A DNA stretch of 64,000 bases from Plantago major. Lineage: Eukaryota > Streptophyta > Magnoliopsida > Lamiales > Plantaginaceae. The stretch spans positions 61,920,035 to 61,984,034 of the forward strand of contig CM048844.1 in the NCBI GenBank assembly GCA_026545765.1. The letters are read 5' to 3'. Shown one piece after another: positions 1-10,621 of the stretch. Below the pieces are notes generated by a model. That model was not told the origin of the DNA. It saw only the letters and a program-made list of their open reading frames with translations, and ran no database searches. The translations under genes and the position numbers were made by a program. How positions within the stretch are numbered: the first letter of the stretch is position 1; the number at the start of each line of letters is the position of its first letter.

Positions 1-12
1 TCAGGTCAAGGT

Positions 13-1060
13 GTGCTTAGGGATATGGCTACTAGTGAGGTTGACTTATCTGTCTACATTGAGGATTATTGTCAAGAGGATAATTGGGATGTTGCTAAGT
101 TGGCTGAGGTTCTACCTGCTCACATTATATCTAAAATTATCCTCATTCCCACTAATTTAGATAGCATCACTAGACATGTGTGGAAATTGTCTACTGATGG
201 TACCTTTACTACAAAATCTGCTTGGGAGGAAGTAAGACAGAAAGCACCACCTCAACCTGTGTTAGCCAAGTGGTGGGGTCTAGAATCCCTTCTACTATGG
301 CTATTTTATGGTGGAAGACTTTGCATAACTGGTTACCAGTTGACAGCACTCTGCAGCTTAAAGGAATAACACTAGCATCTAAATGTCAGTGTTGTGCAGC
401 ACATGAAACTATCAACCATGTTTTGTTATATAATGAAGAAGTGCAGAGAGTGTGGGAGTAGTTCTCAAGAATATTCCAAGTTCAGTTGCTACACCACAGC
501 AATGTATTGGGCAGGTTTAGAAGTTTGCTGCAGTCCTCTGACAACATCAGCAAGGATCATATTAGAATTCTTATTCCAGTTCTGATAGGATGGTTCTCCT
601 GGCTGGCTGGGAATGATGCAAAGCATAATGGACTGAAGATCAGTTCTCAGGCAATTATTCTCAAAATCATGAAATTTATCCACCTGTCTCATTTAGCCAA
701 GCCTTATATTAGGGCTTTTTGGAAGGGAGATGTTTCAGTTGCAGCTGGCTGGCAAATCATCTTGCCTGTTGTCTCTGGGCCTAGAGTTATAGCTGTAGTA
801 TGGACTAAACCCCCTAGAAATTGGATAAAGATCAACACAGATGGATCATATTGTCAAAGATTTAATATGGCAGCTTCTGGAGGTGTGTTTAGAGATGAAG
901 ATGGGAGAATTTTGCTGGGGTTCCAATCTTTCATAGGGCATGCTTCAGTGATTTATTCTGAATTATTGGGTATATGGCAGGGGCTCAATATTAGCAAGAT
1001 TAGAAGAATGGACAATGTGATTATTGAATCAGACTCAAAGCTGGCTATCTAATTGATTCT
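13..1060 (+). pseudogene. LINE (L1-type) ORF2 C-terminus: zinc-binding RT region plus RNase H
   Basis: Remnant of a non-LTR retrotransposon ORF2. The start (13-369) carries a segment of the kind that precedes the zf-RVT domain (WKLSTDGTFTTKSAW). After a frameshift near 280, a second frame runs from about 222 to 1052 with one in-frame stop at 459-461. It contains the zf-RVT core (WWKTLHNWLPV, then C-x2-C and a downstream H) and a type-1 RNase H start (KINTDGSYCQ, ASGGVFRDEDGRILLGF, ESDSKLAI). The frame stops at 1052, but RNase H-like sequence (FTHIFREGNSK) continues past the stop. The reverse transcriptase itself would lie upstream of the window. Clearly a decayed pseudogene. Confidence 0.85.
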
Positions 1061-2639
1061 CAAGCCTAAACAACATTGGCACTGGAGTTTGGTGATCCTT
1101 ATCATCAAAATACTAGATCTGTGTGAAGGAAGGAATGTTCAGTTTACTCATATCTTTAGAGAAGGCAATTCAAAGCTGATCATTTTGCAAAAACATCCTT
1201 AGAGGAAAGGTCTAACAAGATATTGGAGCCTAGGGATTGCCCTTTGAAGGTTAGGCAGTTGCCTTATACTGATAAGCATGGTATAAGCTACATCAGAAGA
1301 AGAAAGTAATGTTGAACTGCCTTATTGTATGGTTGGTGGAGCTGTCGTGGAAGAGTGTTCTCAGGAAGAATGATAGATTTTGCAATCAGAGGTTACATTG
1401 TGTGAAAGTGAGAAGGTGGAATTGTGAAGTGGTGGGTAATCCTGTAAGCTGGAGGGCATTTTTGAAGTCATACACAGCAAAGTGTATGGTTTTGGTTATA
1501 AGTCACCCCTCCCACCCCTTGACTGTTTTGTGTGCAGGTACAGAAGATTCCTGGGTCTATATATACCATGAGTGTAGACAAGTCGTCATTGATCATTTCA
1601 GAGGTGTTGTTATCTTGCAATGGTTTTCCAGTGGATCTGATTATTGGTTTTTCCTTTTTATGTTCTGTCGTGAGTGCTTTGTTTGCCAAGTTGGTTGGTG
1701 CTTTTTGAGTAGAATTCCCCTGCAAGTAAAAAAAAGAAACAAAAAAGCCAGTTATTTAGGAAACAAAGGCAATAGGTCTATGAACAGAACAAGACCTCTA
1801 GTCCCTTCCCAAGAAAAAAAAGAGAGATCTGTCCGGGAGTTAAAAAAATGCTAGGTTTATATTTAAAAAGAATGGTTATGTTACTACTGAGCAAAAGAAA
1901 ACTATTACTCAGACCTGGGAAGTAAATAGGTGGTTTGTTATTGTTTTGTGTGTTTACAAGGTTCTATCTTCTGTTCTTATCAGTTCTTGGTGGCTTTGGG
2001 TGGGGAGATGGCTCATATTTGGTCTAAATGGTATTACTGTTTGGAGGAACTGTAATCCATTTTGTCTTTCTTCTCTGCATTCATGTGGGTTGTTAGGAAG
2101 GGTATTTTGGGTGTGGAAGGTGTGTCTTACTGCTTTTAGGGAAGTGTTCCTCCCTTCCCTAGCACTAGTGTTTGCTTCTTTCTGGTATATCTCTAGCCCT
2201 TCTCCCTTTCTCTTTGCTGTAGGTACACTTTCTTTTTCTGCATTGCACACACTTTTCTACTGGTAGCTTGATTATTGGCTAATATGTTACTATTGTACTG
2301 TCTGGTTGTGGCAGACTGTTGTTAGTAAAATGTTAGGCAAAGGTTTCATGCTGGAGGTTGGTAGGCTGGTTGAGTATTGGATGTTCAAACCTTGGGTTGC
2401 AGTGCATGGGTGGGTTACAAGGATAGTTTTTATCCTGCTAGATAGTGATTTGTGGTTAGTAGGGATAGTTATCTTTAGTTCTAACTTGGCTGACTGTGGA
2501 GTGCCCACTTGGTATGGTATACTAGTGTTTTTGTTTTGGTCAAGGCCTTGGTATGGAACTGGTACCAACTCTGGCTCACTTAGGCACAAGGATGGCAAAG
2601 AGAGTGGCATAAAGATGCCACATGCAGAGAACTTGTTTT
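1061..2639. other. No recognisable gene; probable LINE 3' region then unassigned sequence
   Basis: After the RNase H remnant there is no open frame I recognise. An A-rich tract at 1728-1747 could be the decayed poly(A) tail of the LINE, but I see no flanking target duplication. The frames at 1309-1854, 1946-2266 and 2290-2610 show no family motif and look like chance openings. Confidence 0.5.
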
Positions 2640-2830
2640 GGCACGAGGGCTGGCAAGTCAGTGATCAAGAATGATAATATATCAAGTAAAATCAAAAGCT
2701 GCACTTGGCACATTGGACAACACTTTTAGCACGCTGAAGGGAACCCCTGGCACGGCTCCTGGCACAATGGGTAGCACTTTGGAAACTTTTGGAAAGACCA
2801 ATGGCACGCATTTTGAACCAGCCCGTACAA
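2640..2830 (+). repeat. Degenerate GGCAC-rich short repeats
   Basis: GGCAC, GCAC or GGCACG words recur at irregular 10-25 bp spacing (GGCACGAGGG, CTTGGCACATTGG, CCTGGCACGGCTCCTGGCACAATGG, AATGGCACGC). No gene is visible. The stretch lies just upstream of the Copia insertion. Confidence 0.4.
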
Positions 2831-2891
2831 CAGTACATTTTGTAAATGATAGGTGTTTTAGACCTAGATTATTTTGTGTGGCTATGTTTTG

Positions 2892-2896
2892 GGATG
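2892..2896 (+). repeat. Target site duplication GGATG, left copy (Copia)
   Basis: GGATG directly precedes the 5' LTR and recurs at 15330-15334 directly after the 3' LTR. This matches the 5-bp duplication expected of Copia integrase and fixes the element's borders. Confidence 0.9.
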
Positions 2897-4527
2897 TCTT
2901 AGGAATATCTGTTTACATTTTGATCAACAACCTAATGACTTATCTTAGCACAGAAAGGTGGTTAGTACTCTTGGTTCACTTGAACACTGTAAAAGAGGCA
3001 AATCACTAAGTATGATAGTTTAGAAAATCTTGTATAGGATGTTAGGTCTCTGAATGTAATTTTTTATATCTTTGAAGAAGACCAAGAAGAAGGCATCCAG
3101 CAGGAGAGTTCAACAGATTTAAAGATTTGAAGACTGCACAAGATTGCTGAAGACAAAGGTCATCAGATACCTATGTCCAGATATCTGAGAATAAACAAGT
3201 GTTTTTCAAGAAACAAGTTTTGCAAAAAAGATATCTGAGAATGCAAGGTTTATGAACGAGGAAAAGTGCCCACAGATATCTACACTCAGATACCCTGAAG
3301 AAAACTATGTTTCTGGGAAACAATGTTTCAATAGGTTTCTAGAGATGACAAGGTCTCTGGTAAGGGACATGCAATGCTTCAGAAAGCGTGCATAGTTCCG
3401 TTGGCACTACAGGACAAAAATAGTACAATGCAATAAATGCGCAGATAGAGACATTTGAACAAAAGAGGAAATCTCTGAAAAGAGACAACGTCTTCTGCAG
3501 TACTATTTTCAGATATCAATAGTTTGAATTTCATTAAGCCTAACGGATACTATTCAAACGGCATGATTTTCAACTATAAATATCATCACTTAGAATGTTT
3601 GAATGACACACACTGAACTCACTGAAAATACCAAGCTTCTCTGATAATACAACTAGTGGTATCTTTCTCTCAAGCATACAAGCCTTCAACCTACTTATTC
3701 TTCAGCTTACAGTTGCAACTAAGCTTTTGAATCCTAAGTAGCACGAAAGTTCTAAGTGTCCTGATCCTTAACAAGCATTGCTATCTGTGAAGGAGTTGAA
3801 TGAAAAGATAAAGTATCTGAGATTCATTCTCTAGAACATTTATCATAGACTTGGGTCAGTAAAGAACATATCACCACACATTGTGAAGTGTGTTAAGTGA
3901 CTCTTGTTCAAGAAGGTAGTATTACATAATCAGAGAAGTTATTAATCTACCAAACTCGACAAACTACCTTAACCAACACCTTAAACGGCGTGAGTATGTG
4001 AAGTACTTAGTTTGGGAAACTAAGGAATAACTCCAAGGTTACTGAGCATAGGAAGTACTTAGTTTGGGAAACTAAGGAATAGCTCAAAGGTTTCTGAGTA
4101 TAGGAAGTACTTGGCTGAGAAAACCAGGGAATAACTCAGGGGGAACACTTGGTTGGGTACCTAGTGTATTTAGGAATTGAGAGAAGATATTTGTAAGGTG
4201 AACTCAATTATCTGTCTTAGTGGATTCTAGGTCTGAGAAAGGCCGAAGTGGATTAGTTGAAGGATTACGCCACATTCAGATACCACTATAAAGATCAGTG
4301 TTATTTACTTGATGCAATTTATTACTTGCTTTATTTACTTTACTGAGTATTTACACATATCTTGCTGAGCACGTGCACTTATCAAAGAAAAGCCTTCCGC
4401 TCTCTGAAATTAAGAATCAGATATCTTCACAGATATCCGAGAAATTGTGTTTATCGACAAAAGTTGTAAAAGACTATTCACCCCCCCCCCCCCCAGTCTT
4501 TTCCCTTTGCCGTTATCTGGACCAACA
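2897..4527 (+). repeat. 5' LTR of Copia copy 1
   Basis: 1631 bp. It starts TCTTAGGAATATC, where the 3' LTR has TGTTAGGAATATC, so the terminal TG has mutated to TC. It ends ...CCAACA next to the primer site. It carries a TATA box at 3575-3582, a C-tract of 14 at 4481-4494, and several CAGATATCT words (3178, 3273, 4418). Confidence 0.92.
3575..3582 (+). promoter_or_regulatory. TATA box of the Copia 5' LTR
   Basis: TATAAATA within CAACTATAAATATCATC. The same word is at the matching place in the 3' LTR (14376-14383) and in the inverted copy (49622-49629, reverse strand). It is the best candidate for the U3 promoter. Confidence 0.75.
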
Positions 4528-4529
4528 AG

Positions 4530-4549
4530 TGGTATTAGAGCAGCAGGTT
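4530..4549 (+). other. Primer binding site, initiator-Met tRNA type
   Basis: TGGTATTAGAGCAGCAGGTT begins two bases after the 5' LTR. It resembles the plant Copia primer site (TGGTATCAGAGC...) complementary to the 3' end of initiator methionine tRNA. Confidence 0.88.
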
Positions 4550-4645
4550 CCCAAGCCTTCTGCACTGAACCTAGATCTCAGATAAGTGCCCACTAACTTC
4601 TTTTAACCTACACTTGATTTGTCTATTTTGTGTGTTTGTTGCAGG

Positions 4646-6450
4646 ATGTCTTTAAGTGACGCTCCAATTCTCAAGCCAGACAATTATGAGAAATGGAAGA
4701 ACAACATGATGCTCCACCTAGAAGCCATCAGTGATGAAATGATCGAAGTAATAAAGAATGGCCCCATAGTCATTCAACAACTCAAGCAGGTCATGGAGGT
4801 TTCTAATGGTAGAGACAGAGTTCCCACTGATGAAGAACCAAGTGGTGGTTCCTCACAAACAGGTGCTTCAATCAGTGAAAGAACTACTGGTCAAGTTGTT
4901 TATGAGCCAAAGCCCAGAGAGCTCTGGACATCGAAAGATGCCAAGAGAAATCGACTGGATGGTCAGGCTCACAATATCATCATACGTTCCACTCCAGAGC
5001 ACATACAGTGTAAACTGTGGGGTGCAAAAAACGGCGAAAGTGGCCTGGCAACTGATTGAGGAAATCTGTGCCGGCACTGAGAAAACAAAAGAACATAAGT
5101 TCGAAGTTTTGAAGCTTAAATTCCAAAACATTAAACAAGGTCCCACAGAGACTCTTGAAGAACTAGATTTCCGGTTCACAACATTGATGAGTGAAATGGC
5201 TGCACTTGGTGAAAGTGAGAGATACTCGAACTCTGAAAAGGTTAAGACTATCGTGAGAAGCTTGAATCAAAACTGGGAACACACTCAGTATTTTTATTTC
5301 AACCAAGGAATGCCAAATATCACTCCAGTAGAACTCTTTTCCCACTTAGCTATTGTCAACCATGAAACTACTCAGAGATAACAAACAATTGCTGAGAAAG
5401 TTCACAATGTTGCTTTAGTAAGACAAGGTACTTCTGAAAAGAAGGATACCAAGGCAATGACTGAGGAAGATGCTCTTGCTGTAAAGCAAATGAGAAAATA
5501 TGTCAGTCGGGAGATTGAGAGAAGAGAAGCCAAAGAGAAGTTGAAAAAGCATCTAGGCTCAAACTATCACCTGTACAAAAATATGCAAATGCCAAGTCAC
5601 GAATGTTTACAAGAAGCATCTAGTAATCGAAAGCAGAAATCGGAAATGATATCTGTTTCTATTCTCAGAAACCTGGTCATTTTAAAAGAGATTGCCCTGT
5701 TTTCAATAAGCTAAAGACAGTTGACAAAAAAGATAGAAGAAACTTCAAGAAAGGTCAGAGAGCTATGCTCACTGAAGAAAGGAAAAAGATTCAAATCCAA
5801 CTGGATGCTCTTGATATTGAGTCAGAATCTGAGGAAGAAGACTCAGATGATACCAAACTACCTTCTCCAGAATTATGTGGCATCACTCATGAATTAGTTG
5901 ACTTTGGTCAAAAGAAAAGGAAAATATGTGGGGTTGCTGAGGAGATCTATCCAAATTGTTCCAACTTTGAGCCTTGCCTAATGACTGACGAGGTAACCAA
6001 CATTTCTCAATTCATAATTTATGAGAGTGATGAGGAAGAAATCAGAGATTCATAATATTTCAGAAGAGAACTTGATCTCTATAAAAGAGAATTTCAAGTG
6101 ATCCGAGCTAGAACCGACATTCTTTAAGAAGAAAAGAATTCTCTTGAGAAGAAAAATTCACAATTACTCAAGATATCTGAGAAAAAGGATGCTGAAAATG
6201 TATTTCTCAAAGCACATATATCTGAAATGGAGAAGTTACACAGAAAGGCAATGGATATACTCCAATAGGAAAATAAAGATCTTCTTTCTGAAAATGAGGA
6301 ACTCAAGAAGAAAGAATTATCTTTTCAATCCTATGCCAAAGCTAGTGACACTCTTACTGAAGTGCACTCTTATTTAAGAGATCCTTCAGAAAAGGGAGGA
6401 TTAATGACACACAAACAAATAGTTCTACCATCTCAATAATGGACGAAAGA
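4646..6450 (+). pseudogene. Copia gag (capsid, zinc knuckle, coiled coil), frameshifted
   Basis: Gag starts at the ATG at 4646. The N-terminal part (LKPDNYEKWKNNMMLHLE) and the segment PTETLEELDFRFTTLMSEMA are typical of the Copia gag family (Retrotran_gag_2/UBN2). Frames switch near 5040 and after 5380. The nucleocapsid zinc knuckle at 5654-5695 reads CFYSQKPGHFKRDC: the second cysteine of C-x2-C-x4-H-x4-C is serine. An acidic segment (ESESEEEDSDD) follows, then from 6122 a heptad-like coiled coil rich in E, K and L with in-frame stops. Known role of the family: capsid assembly and RNA packaging. This copy cannot make full-length Gag. Confidence 0.85.
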
Positions 6451-7173
6451 ATAACATTTGTTAGTGCTCAGCAAGATGGTTCCCAAATAACATATAGCAT
6501 TGGTCAGAAAGCTAAGGTTGTTGACAAAGGAAAGGCAGTTGCGACCAAACCTTTGTGGAAAAAACAAGTCCAAAACAAAACTGGTGGGAACGTTTCTGTA
6601 AAGAAACATAATACTGAAAAGTGTAATCACCCACAGTGCTATGTCTCTCAGAAAGGAAAAATTGCAGGAGCAGGTAAATTTTTCAATATCACGTTTTCTG
6701 GAAAGAAAGACGTTCTAGAGACTAGCAAAGCTGCTGAGAAAAGAACTCAGACAGCGCCAGGTGCTCAAAATGGCATTGGCTATAAAGACATCGGGAAACA
6801 ACTCGCTCATGAGTATAAACAAGAGCAAGAACGATGGATGAAAGCCAGGATTACGCATAACAATCATCAGAAGTGGAAGAAAGAACAGGTTACGACCACT
6901 CTGAATGCCAGGGCTAGAAGAAGTCTGGCATGGAAAGCAAAGTTTGCTGAAAAGCAGACTCAGCAATTTGACAGGTATCTGAAAGCATCACGAGGAGGAC
7001 CAAGGAACACACCAAGAAGGAAAATAGCTTTAAATGATAATGACACTAATCATTTAATTCCTCCTTATGTTCCAACAAGACAAAAGAATATCCCAAGGAA
7101 GTTCATTCATAAATGGATTCCTACAAGGAGATTCTTTAGTCCAGAAGGTTCCATTATTGGAATGAGAGCCTAA
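6439..7173 (+). pseudogene. Basic linker between gag and protease
   Basis: A 244-residue open frame rich in K, R and Q, lying between the coiled coil and the protease remnant in the gag-pol path. It has a C-x4-C pair (KCNHPQCYV) and a basic tail (RRKIALNDND, KFIHKWIPTRRF). I recognise no enzymatic domain. Position suggests it is the downstream part of the gag polyprotein or a spacer, as in large Copia lineages. It may not have been translated separately. Confidence 0.5.
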
Positions 7174-7209
7174 CTCCATGTTTCCTGTCTTGTGCATAAC
7201 ACTCTGAGG

Positions 7210-7330
7210 AAGAACCCGAAGTGGCATTTTGATAGTGGATGTGGGAAGCACATGACAGGAGACAAAGCAAATCTGATTAACTACAGAAAATGCGATAAAA
7301 GGGATTGAAATATAATCTCCTAAGCATGAG
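7210..7330 (+). pseudogene. Copia aspartic protease, internally deleted
   Basis: The protease active-site block is present (WHFDSGCGKHMTGD, DSG catalytic triplet), but about 12 codons later the frame jumps to the far end of the domain (LKYNLLSMSQLVDK, usual just before the integrase zinc finger). Most of the protease body is missing. The join also shifts frame around 7295-7305. The polyprotein could not be self-processed. Confidence 0.8.
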
Positions 7331-7386
7331 TCAATTGGTAGACAAATGGTACACTGTCAAGATCAAGTCAAAACTATGCAAAGTAA

Positions 7387-8871
7387 TTGACAGTGAGTCA
7401 AAGCAGACAGTCTTGGTTGCTAGGCGAAAAGGAAATCTTTATGTTCTTGGGCATCCGCCACAATCAAGAATGTCTCATGGTGAGTCAATCTGGCCACACT
7501 GAAGAAAACTGGCTATGGCATAAAAGAATGAGTCACTTGAACTTCAAAACTCTGAACAAGCTAGCCAAGAAAGAATTGGTGGTTGGTTTACCCAAAATGG
7601 TATATAGAAAAGATGGTATATGCTCAGCTTGCCAAATGGGAAAACAATCAAAAACTTCTTTCAAGTTTAAAACTAGACACTCCAGTGAAAGGCCACTGCA
7701 AATGTTACATCTGGATCTTTTTGAATCCTCTGTAACTAGCTATGCAGGAAAGAAGTATGGTCTAGTTGTTGTTGATGATTACTCAAGATTCACTTGGGTT
7801 GTATTTCTCAAACAAAAATTTGATGCGAGGGTTGAGATACCCAACTTGCTAAATAAGCTTGAAGTCATGAAAAATGACAAGGTATCTGTAATCAGAACAG
7901 ACCATGGTACTGAGTTTGTGAACCAGTACATAAAAGAGTTTTGTACCTGCAAAGGTATACAACATCAACTATCTTTCGTAAGGACACCACAACAAAATTG
8001 TGTTGCTGAAAGGAAGAATAGGACCCTAAAAGAAGCAGCAAGAACAATGCTTCCTGACACTGAAATAAGTGAAATCTATTGGGTTGAAGCTGTTAACACA
8101 ACCTGCTACACTCAAAATAGATGTTTGATTAACAAATACCATGATAAAACTCCGTATGAACTTTTGATTGGTAGACCCCCTGGTATCACACATTTAAGGG
8201 TGTTTGGTTGCAGATGTTTTGTTCTTAACAATGGAAAAGAATACTTGAGAACATTTCAACCAAAAGCAGATGAAGGAGTATTTCTTGGTTATTCTCTGAA
8301 TAGCAAAGCCTACAGAATCTACAACAAAAGAACGCAAAAGATTGAAGAATCTATTCATGTTGTCTTATACGAAGGAAACAAGAAAGTACTCTTGAATGAA
8401 GAACTCTCAGATAGGTTCAACGAACTAATGATTAAAGATTCTGAAGAAGAATCCTCAAAAGAAAACTCTATCATTCACTTAGAGGATGAATCTGAAGATG
8501 AAAAGCAACCATTGCTTAGTAACAACCAAATGACTCTAAGACATGATGAAGAATTTCCTATGAGAATTCCAGAAATGGAACAGGTTACTGAGAACCTTCA
8601 TCATGAAGAGGTTTCTGAGAATGAGATTGCTGAAAATCAAATTCCAGATATCTCTAACACTGAAAAAGTGTCAGATATCCATGGCATTTCCCATGTGCCA
8701 GATATCTCAAATGCTGCACAAGTATCCTATCAGGATCATATTGATTCACATTCAGATCAAAATGATATTGATCCTACTAGTTCATACTGGAGTGCCTTGG
8801 CATTGAGCTCAGAGAGATGGCAGACATTGCCAATAGTAACCTACTCTACAAATATGAGTACACAAACATGA
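7387..8871 (+). CDS. Copia integrase (zinc finger, DDE core, C-terminal SH3-like region)
   Basis: A 494-residue open frame. The pre-integrase H-x-H...C-x2-C finger is at about residues 41-79 (WHKRMSH ... CSACQMGK). The catalytic core shows HLDLF (first Asp), RTDHGTEFVN (second Asp) and PQQNCVAERKNRTL (Glu), so the D-D-E triad is intact. HLRVFGCRCFV and FLGYS mark the C-terminal domain usual in Copia. After residue 360 the protein becomes acidic and repetitive (NIPDIS/VSDIHG-like words). The N-terminal residues before the finger are probably frame-shifted protease sequence. A canonical element would continue into reverse transcriptase (family motif WxxAMxxEF); here the frame ends at 8871 without it. 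The integrase is the best preserved gene of the element. Confidence 0.88.
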   Translation: MTVSQSRQSWLLGEKEIFMFLGIRHNQECLMVSQSGHTEENWLWHKRMSHLNFKTLNKLAKKELVVGLPKMVYRKDGICSACQMGKQSKTSFKFKTRHSSERPLQMLHLDLFESSVTSYAGKKYGLVVVDDYSRFTWVVFLKQKFDARVEIPNLLNKLEVMKNDKVSVIRTDHGTEFVNQYIKEFCTCKGIQHQLSFVRTPQQNCVAERKNRTLKEAARTMLPDTEISEIYWVEAVNTTCYTQNRCLINKYHDKTPYELLIGRPPGITHLRVFGCRCFVLNNGKEYLRTFQPKADEGVFLGYSLNSKAYRIYNKRTQKIEESIHVVLYEGNKKVLLNEELSDRFNELMIKDSEEESSKENSIIHLEDESEDEKQPLLSNNQMTLRHDEEFPMRIPEMEQVTENLHHEEVSENEIAENQIPDISNTEKVSDIHGISHVPDISNAAQVSYQDHIDSHSDQNDIDPTSSYWSALALSSERWQTLPIVTYSTNMSTQT

Positions 8872-9773
8872 TGAAAAAGGTTACTGGATCTCAGAAAGGT
8901 TCAAAGAAACGAAAGATTGATGAGGTATCTGAGGGTTCCATTGCTACCAAAAAGCCCAGAACTTCACGAAAGAAGTCTGCTAGCAAATCAGTAAACATAC
9001 CCATTTTGGATGTCGACTCTCAGATATCTGCCGCCACTGCTGATGAACTCATAAATGAAGATGAACTCATCAATGCTGCTAAGACCACAACAGATGAACT
9101 CATCAATGCTGCAGAGTGCCTTTCTGATGAACTTATCAATGAAAGTAGTGAGAAACTTCAAACACTCTCTGCAGAAGCAGCAGGGATTGTTGATAATTCA
9201 GTCCCAGATTTCGATGAGGAATCTGAAGATGAGGGGGAAGCCATAATCCCCAAGGTTGCTGAAAGAGAAACTAGTTTAAAGGATGTTGAAGAAGCAACTG
9301 TGTCCAAGGTCACTGGACAAAACATACCATCAGAGCAAGTAACACTTAAGCATATTGAAGATGCTCTGATGAGTGGCAACTTAGTGTTGGAGGATACTGC
9401 CATTGCCTCAACACTTAAAAGTCTGTCTCAAGCAGATCTGGATAGGCCCCATAAAGCATCACCTTCTTCATCCAGATCAAAATTACCATACCAACCACAA
9501 CAGCCAACAGTGGATGTTGTTGAAATGATACTTGAGTTACAGCATGAGATACCAGCATCTTTCCTTGCTGAAGAACAGGTTCCCTGACTCAATGAGAGGG
9601 ATCAAACTAAGGCATCTGCTCAGAATGATCAACAATGGGAGGCAACTAAGTTGCACACTTAGGAAAGGTCTGAAGTACCTGAAACTTCAAACAAAGAAGC
9701 TGAAATGGAACAACAAGACCAAAGCATAGAAGGGTCACAAGTTCCAGAGACCAATCGGCCTGACACTGCTCAG
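8817..9773 (+). pseudogene. Extra ORF, exon 1: nuclear-signal and DELIN-repeat region
   Basis: The frame opens at the ATG at 8817, overlapping the end of the integrase ORF in another frame. It is open to a TGA at 9585; the same frame continues past two stops (9585, 9659) to a splice donor at 9773/9774. The N-terminus has two basic clusters resembling nuclear localisation signals (KKRKID, KKPRTSRKK), followed by four DELIN words in about 40 residues (ADELINEDELINAAK, TDELINAAE, SDELINES), then acidic, disordered-looking sequence. I do not recognise the family. It occupies the place of reverse transcriptase. Function unknown; structural or env-like roles are only possible analogies. Confidence 0.6.
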
Positions 9774-10621
9774 GTAGCTGAATGGTTTAACTCTCTACAT
9801 GTGAAATTTTATGTTTATAAATCTTGTTACTTATAAAAATTTCTTTGTTACAGGCTGAATTAGAAACACAACATCAAGAGGAAGCTGCAAAGTTTGCCTT
9901 AGAATCTGAGAAGGAGGCTTCCATGGCCTCACCACTTAAGGAACAGGAGCCTGTCTCACAGGTAGAAGAAAGTTCCTTAAGACATAACATCTACACATGA
10001 ATAATACTAAAGTGTTTGTTTCTAATAGGCTGCAACTGAGAAGAAAAATGGAGAGACTGAAAAGTCTATCTCTTCATAGAAGAATCCAGAGACATCCAAT
10101 GTCTCTGAGAAACAAGTATTTGAACCTTCTATTGAGAAGGTATATATTTTAGATACCTATAATCTTCAAAGACAAATCTCTGATCATTTTTCTCAAACTA
10201 ACACTTTCTACTTACAGGTTCAAAAAGAAGTAGAAGTTGCTGGGGAATTGCCCACTCAATCCCCGCAATCAATGGAAATTGATGAGGCATCAAAGCTTTC
10301 ATCACAAAAAAAAACTTCCAGAGACTGCACAAGTCTCTGATAGACAAGTATCTGAGCCTCCTATTGTGGAGGTAATTGACTTCTGAGATAACTAAAATTG
10401 TCTAACGTAGTTTTCTTGCTCAAAATTTTCAAAGTGTTGTTTTTAATCTATCTGAGGATCAGGCTTCCCAGTCTCCTCCTCATATCCAGATATCTGAGGC
10501 ACCTGGAACCTCAGTAGTCAAGTCATCTGAGCCTGTCACACAGGAAACTCAGATACCTTTCTACTCTAAAGCCCAGATATCCACTAAAGTTTTGAAACTA
10601 ATTTAGAACTCTTTTTTTCAG
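9774..10621 (+). other. Exon-intron ladder of the extra ORF: five short introns, four in-phase exons
   Basis: Introns: 9774-9853, 9962-10028, 10140-10217, 10372-10462 and 10553-10621. The first four begin GT and all five end AG, most after a T-rich tract. The fifth donor reads AT (CAG then ATACCTTTC), a likely G-to-A loss. The exons between them (9854-9961, 10029-10139, 10218-10371, 10463-10552) are 108, 111, 154 and 90 bp. All are multiples of three except exon 4, which has one extra A in a run of nine A. Every intron is phase 0 and each following exon starts with Ala or Val (GCT/GTT). The encoded segments are similar in style (E/Q/S/P-rich, ending SEP-, IEK- or VSQ-like), suggesting exon duplication. 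Inferred from sequence only. Confidence 0.65.

Noticed and set aside
1309..1854. 181-residue open frame after the LINE remnant
   Set aside because: No domain, odd composition (W, C rich), runs into an A-rich tract; looks like a chance frame.
2639..2650. GGCACGAG at 2641 and 23635, identical to a common cDNA library adaptor
   Set aside because: Eight-base matches inside ordinary repeat sequence; no vector sequence alongside. Likely chance.
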